The notes below the pieces were generated by a model. That model was not told the origin of the DNA. It was given only the letters and a program-made list of their open reading frames with translations, and did no database searches. Positions 40,575 to 49,321 of a DNA stretch of 64,000 bases are shown in pieces. Origin of the DNA: Shimia sp047124445 (lineage in GTDB: Bacteria > Pseudomonadota > Alphaproteobacteria > Rhodobacterales > Rhodobacteraceae); NCBI RefSeq assembly GCF_047124445.1, contig NZ_CP138921.1, positions 682,001 through 746,000 of the forward strand, given 5' to 3'. Position numbers and translations under genes: made by a program. Positions within the stretch are counted from its first letter, which is position 1; each line of letters begins with the position of its first letter.

Positions 40575-41942
40575 ATGCAGTTACTTTGGATTTTGGGCCT
40601 TGCGGTCCTCGGCGGCGCGTTGATCTACGAAATTACGGATGATGACGACGATAGCACGGAGCCGGAAACCAACGACGATCCGACGACCGGTGATCCAACC
40701 ACAAGCGGTGGTGACACTACAACTGATGGCGGAACCCCAACAACAACTGATGGTGGCGGGACGACCACAGATGGCGGGGACGTGACCGGAGGTCCGGCCG
40801 AAACTCCTGTTGACGGCGATCCCATCGTTGGCACGGCGGCTGATGACACTCTGGATGGGACGGAGGATCGCGAACGGATTTCTGCAGATGCCGGCAATGA
40901 TGTGGTTTCAGGCCTTGGCGGAGATGACACCATTATTGGTGGCGACGGTGAAGATGCGATTGATGGCGGCGAGGGGAATGACAAGATCTCCGGCGGCAAC
41001 GACGCGGACACCCTCACTGGTGGCGCTGGCGATGACCTGGTGGGCGGCGGCACGTCCGATGACAGCCTGACCGGCGATGCAGGCGCGGACACGTTGTTGG
41101 GCGGTTGGGGGGATGACACCCTCGATGGCGGCGACGACGACGACAGCCTTTTGGGTGGTCTGGGCCTTGATTCCTTGTCCGGCGGTTTGGGCAACGACGC
41201 TCTTTCTGGCGAAGACGGCAACGACACGCTGGATGGCGGCGAAGGGGATGACAGCCTGCTGGGTGGTGACGGCAACGACAGCCTGATCGGTGGCGAAGGC
41301 AATGACTCGCTTTGGGGCGGCAACAGCGATGACACGCTGGAAGGCGGCGAGGGCGACGACCACCTCTCTGGTCAGACCTCTGACGACAGCCTCAACGGTG
41401 GCGCAGGCGCGGATACGCTTCTGGGTGGTCGCGGCAACGACACACTGATTGGTGGTGTTGGCGAGGACAGCATGGAAGGTGGCCTTGGCGATGACGTTTT
41501 TGTTGGCGTGGAAGATGGCTCTGACGACGAGTCGATCGCAGCCAGTGATGTGCTGGACGCAGACACCATGCGCGGCGGTGACGGCAACGACACCTTTGTC
41601 CTCGGCTCCGGCGATGTTGCCGAAGGCGGCGCGGGCGTCGACACCTTTGCCTCCGGGACTTGGGTGGATGCGGACAACCTGCCTGTGATCGAAGACTTTG
41701 ACGTGGCTGAAGACGTCTTTGCACTGTTGGTGCCGGAAGGCGAGGGCACAGGCGCGGTGACTGTTGATGCCGATGCGGATGCAGGCGAAGGCTGGTTCAC
41801 GGTCTCTTATGACGGCGTCCCGGTCGCCACCGTCTTTGGCGCGGGCATGACACCGGCCAATGTGTCGGTTGTGGAAACGGACGTGGTGGAAAGTGCTGTT
41901 ACCACGGATCCAGTCCCTGCTTATGCAGAGCCCACAGTCTAA
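40575..41942 (+). CDS. RTX (hemolysin-type calcium-binding repeat) protein with N-terminal membrane anchor
   Basis: A 455-residue acidic protein. Residues 1-20 are one hydrophobic segment (LLWILGLAVLGGALIYEI), followed by an Asp/Thr-rich linker (DDDDDSTEPETNDDPTTGDP and TTTDGG units) and about 15 nonapeptide calcium-binding repeats of GGxGxDxLx type (about 90-330), then a C-terminal domain. RTX repeats bind Ca2+ and fold outside the cell, typically after type I secretion. Here the N-terminal hydrophobic segment without a clear cleavage site suggests membrane anchoring instead. No HlyB/HlyD-type genes are adjacent. ATG 40575 is preferred to an upstream start. Confidence 0.88.
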   Translation: MQLLWILGLAVLGGALIYEITDDDDDSTEPETNDDPTTGDPTTSGGDTTTDGGTPTTTDGGGTTTDGGDVTGGPAETPVDGDPIVGTAADDTLDGTEDRERISADAGNDVVSGLGGDDTIIGGDGEDAIDGGEGNDKISGGNDADTLTGGAGDDLVGGGTSDDSLTGDAGADTLLGGWGDDTLDGGDDDDSLLGGLGLDSLSGGLGNDALSGEDGNDTLDGGEGDDSLLGGDGNDSLIGGEGNDSLWGGNSDDTLEGGEGDDHLSGQTSDDSLNGGAGADTLLGGRGNDTLIGGVGEDSMEGGLGDDVFVGVEDGSDDESIAASDVLDADTMRGGDGNDTFVLGSGDVAEGGAGVDTFASGTWVDADNLPVIEDFDVAEDVFALLVPEGEGTGAVTVDADADAGEGWFTVSYDGVPVATVFGAGMTPANVSVVETDVVESAVTTDPVPAYAEPTV

Positions 41943-41962
41943 AGCTACAGTTTAGAAACGAG

Positions 41963-41995
41963 AAAAGCGCGCTCATTCGGGCGCGCTTTTTGTTT
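41963..41995. terminator. Terminator between RTX and DUF1289 genes
   Basis: AAAGCGCGC/GCGCGCTTT stem with a loop of about eight bases and TTTTTGTTT on the plus strand; A-rich left flank makes it partly bidirectional for the convergent DUF1289 operon. Confidence 0.85.
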
Positions 41996-42011
41996 GGGCT
42001 GGTGTCTGGAT

Positions 42012-42245
42012 TTAGCGTTTCAGGCGCGCGGTCCTGCCGCCTCGACGTTTCTTCAATCGCGGCGCGCGGGTGGGCAGCTCTTGCATGATCTCGCTGCGTT
42101 CTTCCGGCGGCATCTTGGACCAGCGGGTGATTTCATCAATCGTGCGCAAGCATCCGGTGCAGATCCGCTCTTCGGGATGCACAACGCATACTTGAATACA
42201 GGGGCTTTCCACTTCGGCGCGTTTCCACACGGTGTCTTTGCTCAC
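42012..42245 (-). CDS. DUF1289 family protein
   Basis: A 77-residue DUF1289 protein with the four-Cys pattern SPCIQVCVVHPEERICTGCL followed by RTIDEITRW and a basic Arg/Lys-rich tail. Probably a small metal-binding protein; function unknown. Its start overlaps the ruvX stop by four bases, making a ccmI-ruvX-DUF1289 operon. Confidence 0.92.
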   Translation of the reverse strand: MSKDTVWKRAEVESPCIQVCVVHPEERICTGCLRTIDEITRWSKMPPEERSEIMQELPTRAPRLKKRRGGRTARLKR

Positions 42246-42724
42246 GATGCGCTCCCAAGATGGTTCAGACGGTCCAGCACTCCTTGCAGGATATAGGACG
42301 CGGCCACATGGTCGATCACCTCTGCGCGACGCTTGCGTGACGTATCCGCCTCCAAAAGCGCTCTTTCAGCTGCGACAGTGGACAAACGCTCGTCCCAAAA
42401 GCCGATGGGCGCCTCAACCAAGGCGGACAGGTTGCGGGCAAAGGCGCGGGTGGATTGCGCGCGTGGACCTTCGCTGCCGTCCATGTTCATCGGCAACCCA
42501 AGGATGATCCCGCCGATGTTGCGGTCCTGGATGATCTCGATGAGCCGCTGCGCATCCACACCAAATTTCTTGCGCTTCACGGTTTCAATCGGCGTAGCAA
42601 CAGAGCGGAAGCTGTCGCTGACTGCCACACCAATGGTCTTGGTGCCGAGATCCAACCCCATCAGCGCCTGCATTGGCGGCAAGTGCGGGGCCATTTCTTC
42701 GATGCTTTGGTAAATCTCGCTCAT
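42242..42724 (-). CDS. ruvX: RuvX/YqgF-type Holliday junction resolvase or pre-16S rRNA nuclease
   Basis: A 160-residue RNase H-fold protein with MGLDLGTKTIGVAVSD (first catalytic Asp), IGGIILGLPMNMDGSEGPRA, FWDERLSTVAAERAL (Glu) and IDHVAASYILQ (last Asp). YqgF/RuvX matures the 5' end of 16S rRNA in E. coli and has been proposed as a Holliday junction resolvase. It overlaps ccmI upstream and DUF1289 downstream by four bases each. Confidence 0.94.
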   Translation of the reverse strand: MSEIYQSIEEMAPHLPPMQALMGLDLGTKTIGVAVSDSFRSVATPIETVKRKKFGVDAQRLIEIIQDRNIGGIILGLPMNMDGSEGPRAQSTRAFARNLSALVEAPIGFWDERLSTVAAERALLEADTSRKRRAEVIDHVAASYILQGVLDRLNHLGSAS

Positions 42725-43959
42725 TCCAGACCTGCCTGCACCGCGCCCGCACGTACAATCTCAAGCGCGTCTGGTGCCTGTGCAAACACCTGCTGTGCCT
42801 CGTCCCAAATCGCCTGCGCGCGTTCCGAATTGCCAAGAACGCCGTAAGCACCGATCAGTCGCGCCCATTCCTGCGGGGTGCCGCCTTCGGTTGCCAAACG
42901 ATCAGAGAGCTGGTCCACCATGCCCTGGATCATTGCCTGACGGTCCTCAACCGACAGTTCGCCCGCCGCTTCCATGTCTTCGGCTGAAGGGCCGGACAGT
43001 CCGTCTGCTGTGTGCGCAGGCACCGGCGCGGGCATTTTGTAGTCAATGCCCGCGTACCAGGCCAATTCGGTGATGGTGGCACGAATGGACGGCACCCAGG
43101 GCGCGTCATTGGGGCTTTGGCGCAGCACCTGATCCCAGATGCGGAAGGTCGCGTCCGGACGGCCGGTTTGCCACATCATCAAGCCCAAGTAATAGCGCGC
43201 CAGATTGTTGAATGGGTCGAGCTCCAACGCCTTTTTCAGGCTGGCTTCGGCCTCAGGAGAGACATAGTCGCCCGCTGCGGTGATCAGCAAGTTGGCGTGC
43301 AGCACATAGTCGCCTGCAGTCGCTTCGTCGCCCTTGATCTCGATAACTTTGGCTTGCGCGGCATAGGCGGCTGGCATGTTGCCCAGATTGGCCTCATTAC
43401 GCGCCAGCAGCTCTTGGCCCCGCAGGTCCTCAGGGTTCTCTTCCACAGCCGCACGCAGTTTGGCCATCAGCTCCAGGAATTCGTCGCCGGCTTCCGCCGC
43501 AGGGCGGGCGGGCACTTTGGTTTCGGCCACGGCCTGTGCATCGCGATTGTCGCGGCGGGCCTGCGCCTCGGCTGCGCGTTCTTGCAGTGGCATATCGCGA
43601 TAGCCCGGTGCGCCAAGTTTGTAGTAGAGCCCAAAGCTACCGCCCAAAACGACGAGCCCCAAGGCCACCGCCACCACAACAGATTGCTTGCCCTTGCCGG
43701 CTGTGCCGCTTTCCGCCTTTTGCATCTGCGCGTCAGCGGCCAGAATGCGCCGGGAAATCTCGGTCTTCATGCGTGCGGCGTCTTCTTCACCAATCACGCC
43801 TCGGGCCAAGTCCTTGTCGACCTCTTTGAGCTGGTCGCGATAGACCCGCAAATCATAGGCGGCGGGGTGGTCCTCATCCTCAGCGCGACGTGTCAATGCG
43901 AGCGCAAACAAGCCAGCGGTCACGAGGGCTAGGGCAGCTGCAACAATCCAGAAAATCAT
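42721..43959 (-). CDS. ccmI: cytochrome c biogenesis protein CcmI
   Basis: A 412-residue inner-membrane protein. The N-terminus has a membrane helix (MIFWIVAAALALVTAGLFAL), then the CcmI cytoplasmic loop (AAYDLRVYRDQLKEVDKDLARG), a second helix (VVVAVALGLVVLGGSFGLYY) and a periplasmic TPR domain (about 170-410). CcmI holds apocytochrome c for haem attachment by CcmFH. The ATG at 43959 follows AGGAGG; the longer frame is rejected. No other ccm genes are in the window. Confidence 0.93.
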   Translation of the reverse strand: MIFWIVAAALALVTAGLFALALTRRAEDEDHPAAYDLRVYRDQLKEVDKDLARGVIGEEDAARMKTEISRRILAADAQMQKAESGTAGKGKQSVVVAVALGLVVLGGSFGLYYKLGAPGYRDMPLQERAAEAQARRDNRDAQAVAETKVPARPAAEAGDEFLELMAKLRAAVEENPEDLRGQELLARNEANLGNMPAAYAAQAKVIEIKGDEATAGDYVLHANLLITAAGDYVSPEAEASLKKALELDPFNNLARYYLGLMMWQTGRPDATFRIWDQVLRQSPNDAPWVPSIRATITELAWYAGIDYKMPAPVPAHTADGLSGPSAEDMEAAGELSVEDRQAMIQGMVDQLSDRLATEGGTPQEWARLIGAYGVLGNSERAQAIWDEAQQVFAQAPDALEIVRAGAVQAGLE

Positions 43960-44136
43960 GTGGCCTCCTAAGTGCTGGACCACATGTAGTGCCGCTGGCA
44001 GGCGGCTGAAAGCAAAATCAGCATTCTGACGCGACATGTCGCAACCGGTCCGCAAATAGGCGCTTTAACCACCGTGACCGACTTAGCAAAAAGTTCATAA
44101 ACTGGGAGAAGTTGCCTCCTATTCGGAATCACGCTC

Positions 44137-45384
44137 ATGAGAAGATATTCAGCCTTTGCCATCGCCCGCGAAGCCGCCCGCTACCACTCGGGCTGGGAAC
44201 GCGCGTGGCGCTCTCCGGAACCCAAGAAGAAATACGATGTGATCATCGTGGGCGCCGGCGGCCACGGTCTCGCCACTGCATTTTACCTGGGCAAGAATTT
44301 TGGCATCACCAATGTCGCGATCATCGAAAAGGGTTGGCTTGGCGGCGGCAATACCGGGCGCAACACCACGATTATCCGGTCAAACTATCTGCAAGACAGC
44401 TCCGCCGCGCTCTATGAAAAGGCGCGGTCGCTTTATGAGACCATGTCGCAGGATCTGAACTACAATGTGATGTTCTCTCCGCGTGGCGTGATCATGCTGG
44501 CGCAGACCGAACATGAGGTGCGCGGCTATCAGCGCACCGCGCATGCCAACGCGCTGCAGGGTGTGACCACAGAGTTCATCGGGCCGGAGCGTGTGAAAGA
44601 GCTGGTGCCGATCATCAACATTGACGGGCCGCGCTATCCCGTGCTCGGCGGCCTCTGGCAGGCGCGTGGCGGCACCGGTCGCCATGATGCGGTGGCCTGG
44701 GGATATGCCCGTGCCTGTTCCGACATGGGTATGGATATTATCCAGAAATGTGAGGTGGTTGGCGTGCGATCTGACGGTGGCAATGTCGTTGGCGTCGACA
44801 CCACCAAAGGCCCCATCGACTGTGACAAGCTTGGCCTTGTGGTGGCTGGCAACTCCGGTGCGTTGGCCAATATGGCGGGCTTCCGGTTGCCGATGGAGTC
44901 CGTGGCACTGCAAGCTCTGGTGTCTGAGCCGATTAAGCCTTGCATGGATGTAGTTGTCATGGCCAACACCGTGCACGGGTATATGTCTCAGTCCGACAAA
45001 GGCGAGATGGTGATTGGCGGCGGCACCGACGGGTTTAACAATTACACCCAACGCGGCAGCTTCCACCACATCGAGGAAACCGTGCGCGCGCTTTGTGAAA
45101 CATTCCCAATGGTCAGCCGTCTGAAAATGTTGCGCCAATGGGGCGGCATCGTGGACGTGACCGGCGACCGCTCACCCGTGATTGGCAAGACGCCTCTGGG
45201 CAACTGCTTCATCAACGCAGGCTGGGGCACCGGCGGCTTCAAAGCCATCCCGGGCGGCGGCTGGGCCACGGCTGAGTTGATCGCCAAAGGCGAGCCGGGT
45301 CCGTTGGCGGCTGAGTTCGGCATGGAGCGATTTATCGAAGGCCGGTTTATTGATGAGAGCGTTGCGGCGGGGGTAGCGCATTGA
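44137..45384 (+). CDS. soxB: sarcosine oxidase beta subunit
   Basis: A 415-residue flavoprotein subunit of heterotetrameric sarcosine oxidase (sarcosine + THF + O2 to glycine + methylene-THF + H2O2). It has the FAD-binding YDVIIVGAGGHGLATAFYLG (about 33-52), the covalent-FMN/His region near RNTTIIRSNYLQ, and the C-terminal GWGTGGFKAIPGGGWATAEL. It is the first gene of the sox operon, but unlike the usual soxBDAG it is separated from soxD by about 600 bases holding a 95-residue gene and a palindromic repeat. Confidence 0.96.
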   Translation: MRRYSAFAIAREAARYHSGWERAWRSPEPKKKYDVIIVGAGGHGLATAFYLGKNFGITNVAIIEKGWLGGGNTGRNTTIIRSNYLQDSSAALYEKARSLYETMSQDLNYNVMFSPRGVIMLAQTEHEVRGYQRTAHANALQGVTTEFIGPERVKELVPIINIDGPRYPVLGGLWQARGGTGRHDAVAWGYARACSDMGMDIIQKCEVVGVRSDGGNVVGVDTTKGPIDCDKLGLVVAGNSGALANMAGFRLPMESVALQALVSEPIKPCMDVVVMANTVHGYMSQSDKGEMVIGGGTDGFNNYTQRGSFHHIEETVRALCETFPMVSRLKMLRQWGGIVDVTGDRSPVIGKTPLGNCFINAGWGTGGFKAIPGGGWATAELIAKGEPGPLAAEFGMERFIEGRFIDESVAAGVAH

Positions 45385-45671
45385 TGGGCTCGGAATGGGA
45401 ATACGTCTATTTTTCACAGAGTATCGCCTCTGTACTTAAGGCGTCCAACTTATCGTGGGATGAGTTTTGGCCAGAGTTGAAAGCTGCGGCGCAGGCTGGT
45501 GAAAGTACCGAAGTACTTACCAATGCGATTGACTTTGCCTTTGATGCAGAGACTCGAAAGTTCAAGGTTGCGGTCGAGTTTGGCGCAAAGGAAACAGTTT
45601 GGCTGACTGAAAAAGAGTTTGCTCAAGAAGTTCCTAAATACGTTAAGGGAGGCCCAAAATCTGATGATTAA
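45384..45671 (+). CDS. hypothetical protein inserted in sox operon
   Basis: A 95-residue acidic protein (MGSEWEYVYFSQSIASVLKA at the start) with no family that I recognise. Its ATG overlaps the soxB stop (TGATG), so it is translationally coupled, yet it is more AT-rich than the sox genes around it. It interrupts the soxB-soxD order. It could be an acquired small protein using sox transcription; any tie to sarcosine metabolism is unknown. Confidence 0.65.
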   Translation: MGSEWEYVYFSQSIASVLKASNLSWDEFWPELKAAAQAGESTEVLTNAIDFAFDAETRKFKVAVEFGAKETVWLTEKEFAQEVPKYVKGGPKSDD

Positions 45672-45693
45672 TTTTGGACCTCTCAGTCTCGTT

Positions 45694-45740
45694 CGCCCGG
45701 CAACGCCGGGCCGTGCCCGACCCTCCCCACGGGAGGGCGC
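45694..45740. repeat. REP-like double palindrome
   Basis: Two adjacent hairpins: CCCGGC-AAC-GCCGGG (45696-45710) and CCCTCCC-CAC-GGGAGGG (45721-45737), joined by CCGTGCCCGA. This looks like the short extragenic palindromic elements found in many copies in rhodobacterial genomes. It is the only copy that I see in the window. Confidence 0.6.
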
Positions 45741-45783
45741 TTTCAGCACCCACCCAGGTTCAGGCGCGACCCTTTCCTATGGA

Positions 45784-45933
45784 CTAATCCCAATGACTGC
45801 CGGAGTTGCGATCATAGTCCAGTGGGGAGCCTTGGCGTTTGCCGCTGTCTTTGCGACGTGTGCCACGCCAGCCAAAGTAAAAGGCTCCGACAATCAGCAA
45901 AGCTGCTGGAAGTATCTGAAAAATCGGTTTCAT
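45784..45933 (-). CDS. possible small membrane protein antisense in sox operon
   Basis: A 49-codon frame (MKPIFQILPAALLIVGAFYF, then GWRGTRRKDSGKRQGSPLDY) with one membrane helix at residues 4-20 and a basic, hydrophilic tail, the layout of many real small membrane proteins. A weak TAGG-type ribosome site precedes it. It lies on the strand opposite to sox genes, in the gap before soxD. A chance frame cannot be excluded. Confidence 0.4.
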   Translation of the reverse strand: MKPIFQILPAALLIVGAFYFGWRGTRRKDSGKRQGSPLDYDRNSGSHWD

Positions 45934-45980
45934 GGCTTCAACCTAAGCGCGCAAACCGTTAATTCCAAGGAGTTCGCACA

Positions 45981-46310
45981 ATGCTAACCCTTCAATGCCC
46001 CTATTGCGGCGTCTGGGCCGAGGAAACCGAGCTTCACGCCGAAGGTGAGGCCCATCTGAAACGCTATGGTCCAGGTTCTGATGACGCGGACTTCGAGAGC
46101 TATCTCTTCATGCGCGAAAACCCCAAAGGCGTGCATTTTGAGCGCTGGCGGCACGCATCGGGCTGCGGCAAATTCTTCCACGCCGCGCGCTGCACCATGA
46201 CGCTGGAGGTTTTTGGCACCTATTCCGCGCAGACGCTGGAGCCGCCACAAGACATCAAAGACAAGATCTCGGCCAAACAACCCGGTTGGTCGTGGAGGGA
46301 CTTCTCATGA
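45981..46310 (+). CDS. soxD: sarcosine oxidase delta subunit
   Basis: A 109-residue subunit with the N-terminal zinc site CPYCG and later HASGCGKFFHAARC, followed by the conserved C-terminal YSAQTLEPP-type segment. SoxD is the small Zn-binding subunit of the heterotetramer. Its stop overlaps the soxA start (ATGA). Confidence 0.95.
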   Translation: MLTLQCPYCGVWAEETELHAEGEAHLKRYGPGSDDADFESYLFMRENPKGVHFERWRHASGCGKFFHAARCTMTLEVFGTYSAQTLEPPQDIKDKISAKQPGWSWRDFS

Positions 46311-49300
46311 GCACACGTCTGACCACCGGCGGGCGCCTGTTGAACAAATCCAAACAGGTGACATTCTCCTTTAACGGCAAGCAGTTCACTGGCTTTGAGG
46401 GCGACACGCTGGCCTCCGCATTGTTGGCTAACGACCAGATGCTGATGGGCCGTTCGTTCAAATATCACCGGCCACGCGGTGTTGTGGCCTCAGGTGCGGA
46501 AGAGCCCAATGCGCTCATGAACCTTGGCAAGGGCGGCAAGTTTGAGCCCAACCAACGCGCCACCACCACTGAGCTTTATGACGGGCTGACCTGCACATCA
46601 CAGAACCACTGGCCTTCGCTGGAATTCGACGTGGGCGTGGTCAACAACTACGCCGCCCGCGCTCTGCCAGCAGGGTTCTACTACAAAACTTTCATGGCCC
46701 CCGCAGCGGCGTGGAAACATGTGTTTGAACCGATTGTGCGGCACTCGGCCGGTTTGGGCAAAGCACCCAAAGACCGCGATGCGGACCGCTATGAGCATTT
46801 CTACGCCTTCTTTGACGTGGTGGTTGTTGGCGGCGGTGTTGCTGGCCTGATGGCGGCCAAGGCCGCTGGCCAAGCCGGTGCCAAAGTGCTGCTGATGGAA
46901 CAAACCGCCCATTGGGGTGGCCGCGCACCGGTGGATGGTGGCAAGGTTGATGGCGTGAAAGTCGATGACTTCATCGACGCCACCGTGGCCGAGCTTGAGG
47001 CGATGGACAACGTCACGCTGCGCAGCCGCATGATGGGGGCAGGGGTCTATGATCACGGCTACATCCTTGGCTACGAGCGCCTGACCGACCACGCGCCGCT
47101 TTTGGATGGTCCACGCCACCGCCTGTGGCGCATCCGTGCCAAACAGATTGTGACCGCGACCGGCGCCATCGAACGTCCTCTGTCCTTTGCAGGTAACGAC
47201 ATCCCCGGCGTGATGCTCGCGAGTGCGATGCGTGACTACATCGTCAACCACGGCGTGAGCTCCGGTGACCGTGTGGTGGTTGTGGCCAACAACGACGATG
47301 CCTACCGCACCGCCTTTACACTCAAGATCCACGGTCTCGATGTGCCGGTGATTTTGGACTCTCGTCCAAACGGTGGCGGCCCGCTGGCCGATGCCGCACG
47401 GGAGCAGGGTTTCCGCGTGGAAAACGGCAAAGGCATTGCCAAGGTCAAAGGCGGCAAGCGCGTGACTGGCGTGGCGATCTGTGCCCAAGCGGGCGAGGGC
47501 GCCGTGCTGGAAGAGATCGCCTGTGATGCGGTGGCTATGTCCGGCGGCTGGTCGCCGGTGGTGCACCTTTGGTCCCACTGTGGCGGTAAGCTGATCTGGG
47601 ACGAGGCGCAGGCGCATTTCCGCCCCGATCCGGATCGTGCGCCAACCAGCCATGATGGCAAACCATTTGTCTCCACAGCGGGCACCGCCAGCGGCCCGCT
47701 CAAGCTGGATGAGGTTCTGGTAGATGGTTTGAAAGCAGGTAAAGCTGCGGCAGAGGCGGCTGGCTTTGCCGTCTCAGCTGCTGAAGCGCCCAAAGGCGAG
47801 GTGCACGACGAAGCGCTGCTGCAAGCCTGCTGGCTGATGCCGCAAGGCGCGGGGCCAAAACTGCGCATGAAAGCCTGGCTGGACTATCAGAACGACGTGA
47901 AAGTGTCGGACGTCAAACTGGCCGCGCAGGAAGGCTACGAAAGTGTGGAGCACACCAAGCGTTATACCACGCTGGGTATGGCGACGGATCAAGGTAAGTT
48001 GAGTAACATCAACGGCTTGGCGGTTCTTTCTGATGCGCTCAATCAGCCCATTCCGGCCACGGGTACGACAACCTTCCGTCCGCCGTACACGCCGATCTCC
48101 ATGGGCGCGATCGCGGGCGAAGCGCGTGACGAAGTGTTCCAACCGCTGCGCCGCACCCCAATCCACGACTGGCACGAGGCCAATGACGCGTTCTTTGAAC
48201 CAGTGGGCCACTGGCGGCGTCCCTATTGCTTCCCGCGCGGCAGTGAAAGCCACGCCGACGCGGTCAGTCGTGAAATCCGGCAAACCCGCGACAGCGTCGG
48301 TCTGCTGGACGCGTCCACGCTTGGTAAAATCATCGTCAAAGGTCCAGATGCGGGCAAATTCCTCGACATGATGTACACCAACATGATGTCGACGCTGAAG
48401 CCTGGCAAATGCCGCTATGGCTTGATGTGCAACGAAAACGGCTTCCTGATTGATGATGGCGTTGTGGCGCGTATCGATGAGGACACCTTCCTGTGTCACA
48501 CCACCACCGGCGGCGCCGAGCGTATTCACGGCTGGATGGAAGATTGGCTGCAATGTGAATGGTGGGACTGGCAGGTCTACACCGCCAACGTTACCGAGCA
48601 ATATGCGCAGATTGCTGTGGTCGGCCCAAATGCTCGAAAGGTGATCGAGAAGCTCGGCGGTGAGATGGATGTCTCCAAAGAGGGCCTCGCCTTCATGGAA
48701 TGGAAAGACGGCAAGATCGGCGACTTTGACGCCCGCGCGTACCGCATTTCCTTCTCTGGCGAGCTGTCTTACGAAATCGCGGTGCCAGCTTCCCAAGGCC
48801 GCGCCTTCTGGGATGCGCTGCTGGAGGCTGGCAAAGAGTTCAACATCATGCCGTACGGCACTGAAGCGCTGCACGTGATGCGGGCCGAAAAGGGCTTCAT
48901 CATGATTGGCGACGAAACCGACGGCACCGTGATCCCACAGGATCTCAACATGCAGTGGGCGATCTCCAAGAAGAAAGAAGACTTCCTGGGCAAACGTGCA
49001 CAGATGCGCGACCACATGGCTTCTGAGGATCGCTGGAAATTGGCGGGTTTCGAAACCGAAGACGGCTCCGTCATTCCGGATGGGGCTTACATCGTGAACC
49101 ATGGCACCAACGCCAACGGCCAACGCAACGTGCAGGGGCGTGTGACCTCGACCTACTATTCGCCAACGCTAGACCGTGGCATCGCCATGGGCCTGATCCA
49201 TGGCGGAATGAAACGCCTGGGCGATGTGGTGGAGTTCAACAAAGTGGACGGCAGCACAGTGAAGGCCAAAGTGGTCGATCCGGTGTTTTATGACAAAGAC

Positions 49301-49321
49301 GGGGAGAAGCAGAATGTCTAA
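46307..49321 (+). CDS. soxA: sarcosine oxidase alpha subunit
   Basis: A 1004-residue subunit. The N-terminal part (FSFNGKQFTGFEGDTLASAL) has the 2Fe-2S-ferredoxin-like fold typical of SoxA, an NAD-binding Rossmann domain begins near residue 170 (FDVVVVGGGVAGLMAAKAAG), and the C-terminal 400 residues form a GcvT-like folate-binding domain (GLLDASTLGKIIVKGPDAGK and VVGPNARKVIEKL). It passes the formaldehyde-level carbon to tetrahydrofolate. The ATG at 46307 overlaps the soxD stop. The 3' end overlaps soxG by eight bases. Confidence 0.96.
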   Translation: MSTRLTTGGRLLNKSKQVTFSFNGKQFTGFEGDTLASALLANDQMLMGRSFKYHRPRGVVASGAEEPNALMNLGKGGKFEPNQRATTTELYDGLTCTSQNHWPSLEFDVGVVNNYAARALPAGFYYKTFMAPAAAWKHVFEPIVRHSAGLGKAPKDRDADRYEHFYAFFDVVVVGGGVAGLMAAKAAGQAGAKVLLMEQTAHWGGRAPVDGGKVDGVKVDDFIDATVAELEAMDNVTLRSRMMGAGVYDHGYILGYERLTDHAPLLDGPRHRLWRIRAKQIVTATGAIERPLSFAGNDIPGVMLASAMRDYIVNHGVSSGDRVVVVANNDDAYRTAFTLKIHGLDVPVILDSRPNGGGPLADAAREQGFRVENGKGIAKVKGGKRVTGVAICAQAGEGAVLEEIACDAVAMSGGWSPVVHLWSHCGGKLIWDEAQAHFRPDPDRAPTSHDGKPFVSTAGTASGPLKLDEVLVDGLKAGKAAAEAAGFAVSAAEAPKGEVHDEALLQACWLMPQGAGPKLRMKAWLDYQNDVKVSDVKLAAQEGYESVEHTKRYTTLGMATDQGKLSNINGLAVLSDALNQPIPATGTTTFRPPYTPISMGAIAGEARDEVFQPLRRTPIHDWHEANDAFFEPVGHWRRPYCFPRGSESHADAVSREIRQTRDSVGLLDASTLGKIIVKGPDAGKFLDMMYTNMMSTLKPGKCRYGLMCNENGFLIDDGVVARIDEDTFLCHTTTGGAERIHGWMEDWLQCEWWDWQVYTANVTEQYAQIAVVGPNARKVIEKLGGEMDVSKEGLAFMEWKDGKIGDFDARAYRISFSGELSYEIAVPASQGRAFWDALLEAGKEFNIMPYGTEALHVMRAEKGFIMIGDETDGTVIPQDLNMQWAISKKKEDFLGKRAQMRDHMASEDRWKLAGFETEDGSVIPDGAYIVNHGTNANGQRNVQGRVTSTYYSPTLDRGIAMGLIHGGMKRLGDVVEFNKVDGSTVKAKVVDPVFYDKDGEKQNV

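Noticed and set aside
40830..41500. Possible DNA-level tandem repeat or CRISPR in the RTX region
   Set aside because: The periodicity is the codon imprint of GGxGxDxLx nonapeptides inside one continuous gene.
45619..45987. 122-codon plus-strand frame before soxD
   Set aside because: It crosses the REP-like palindromes, lacks a good ribosome site and has no protein-like pattern; the opposite-strand 49-codon frame looks better.
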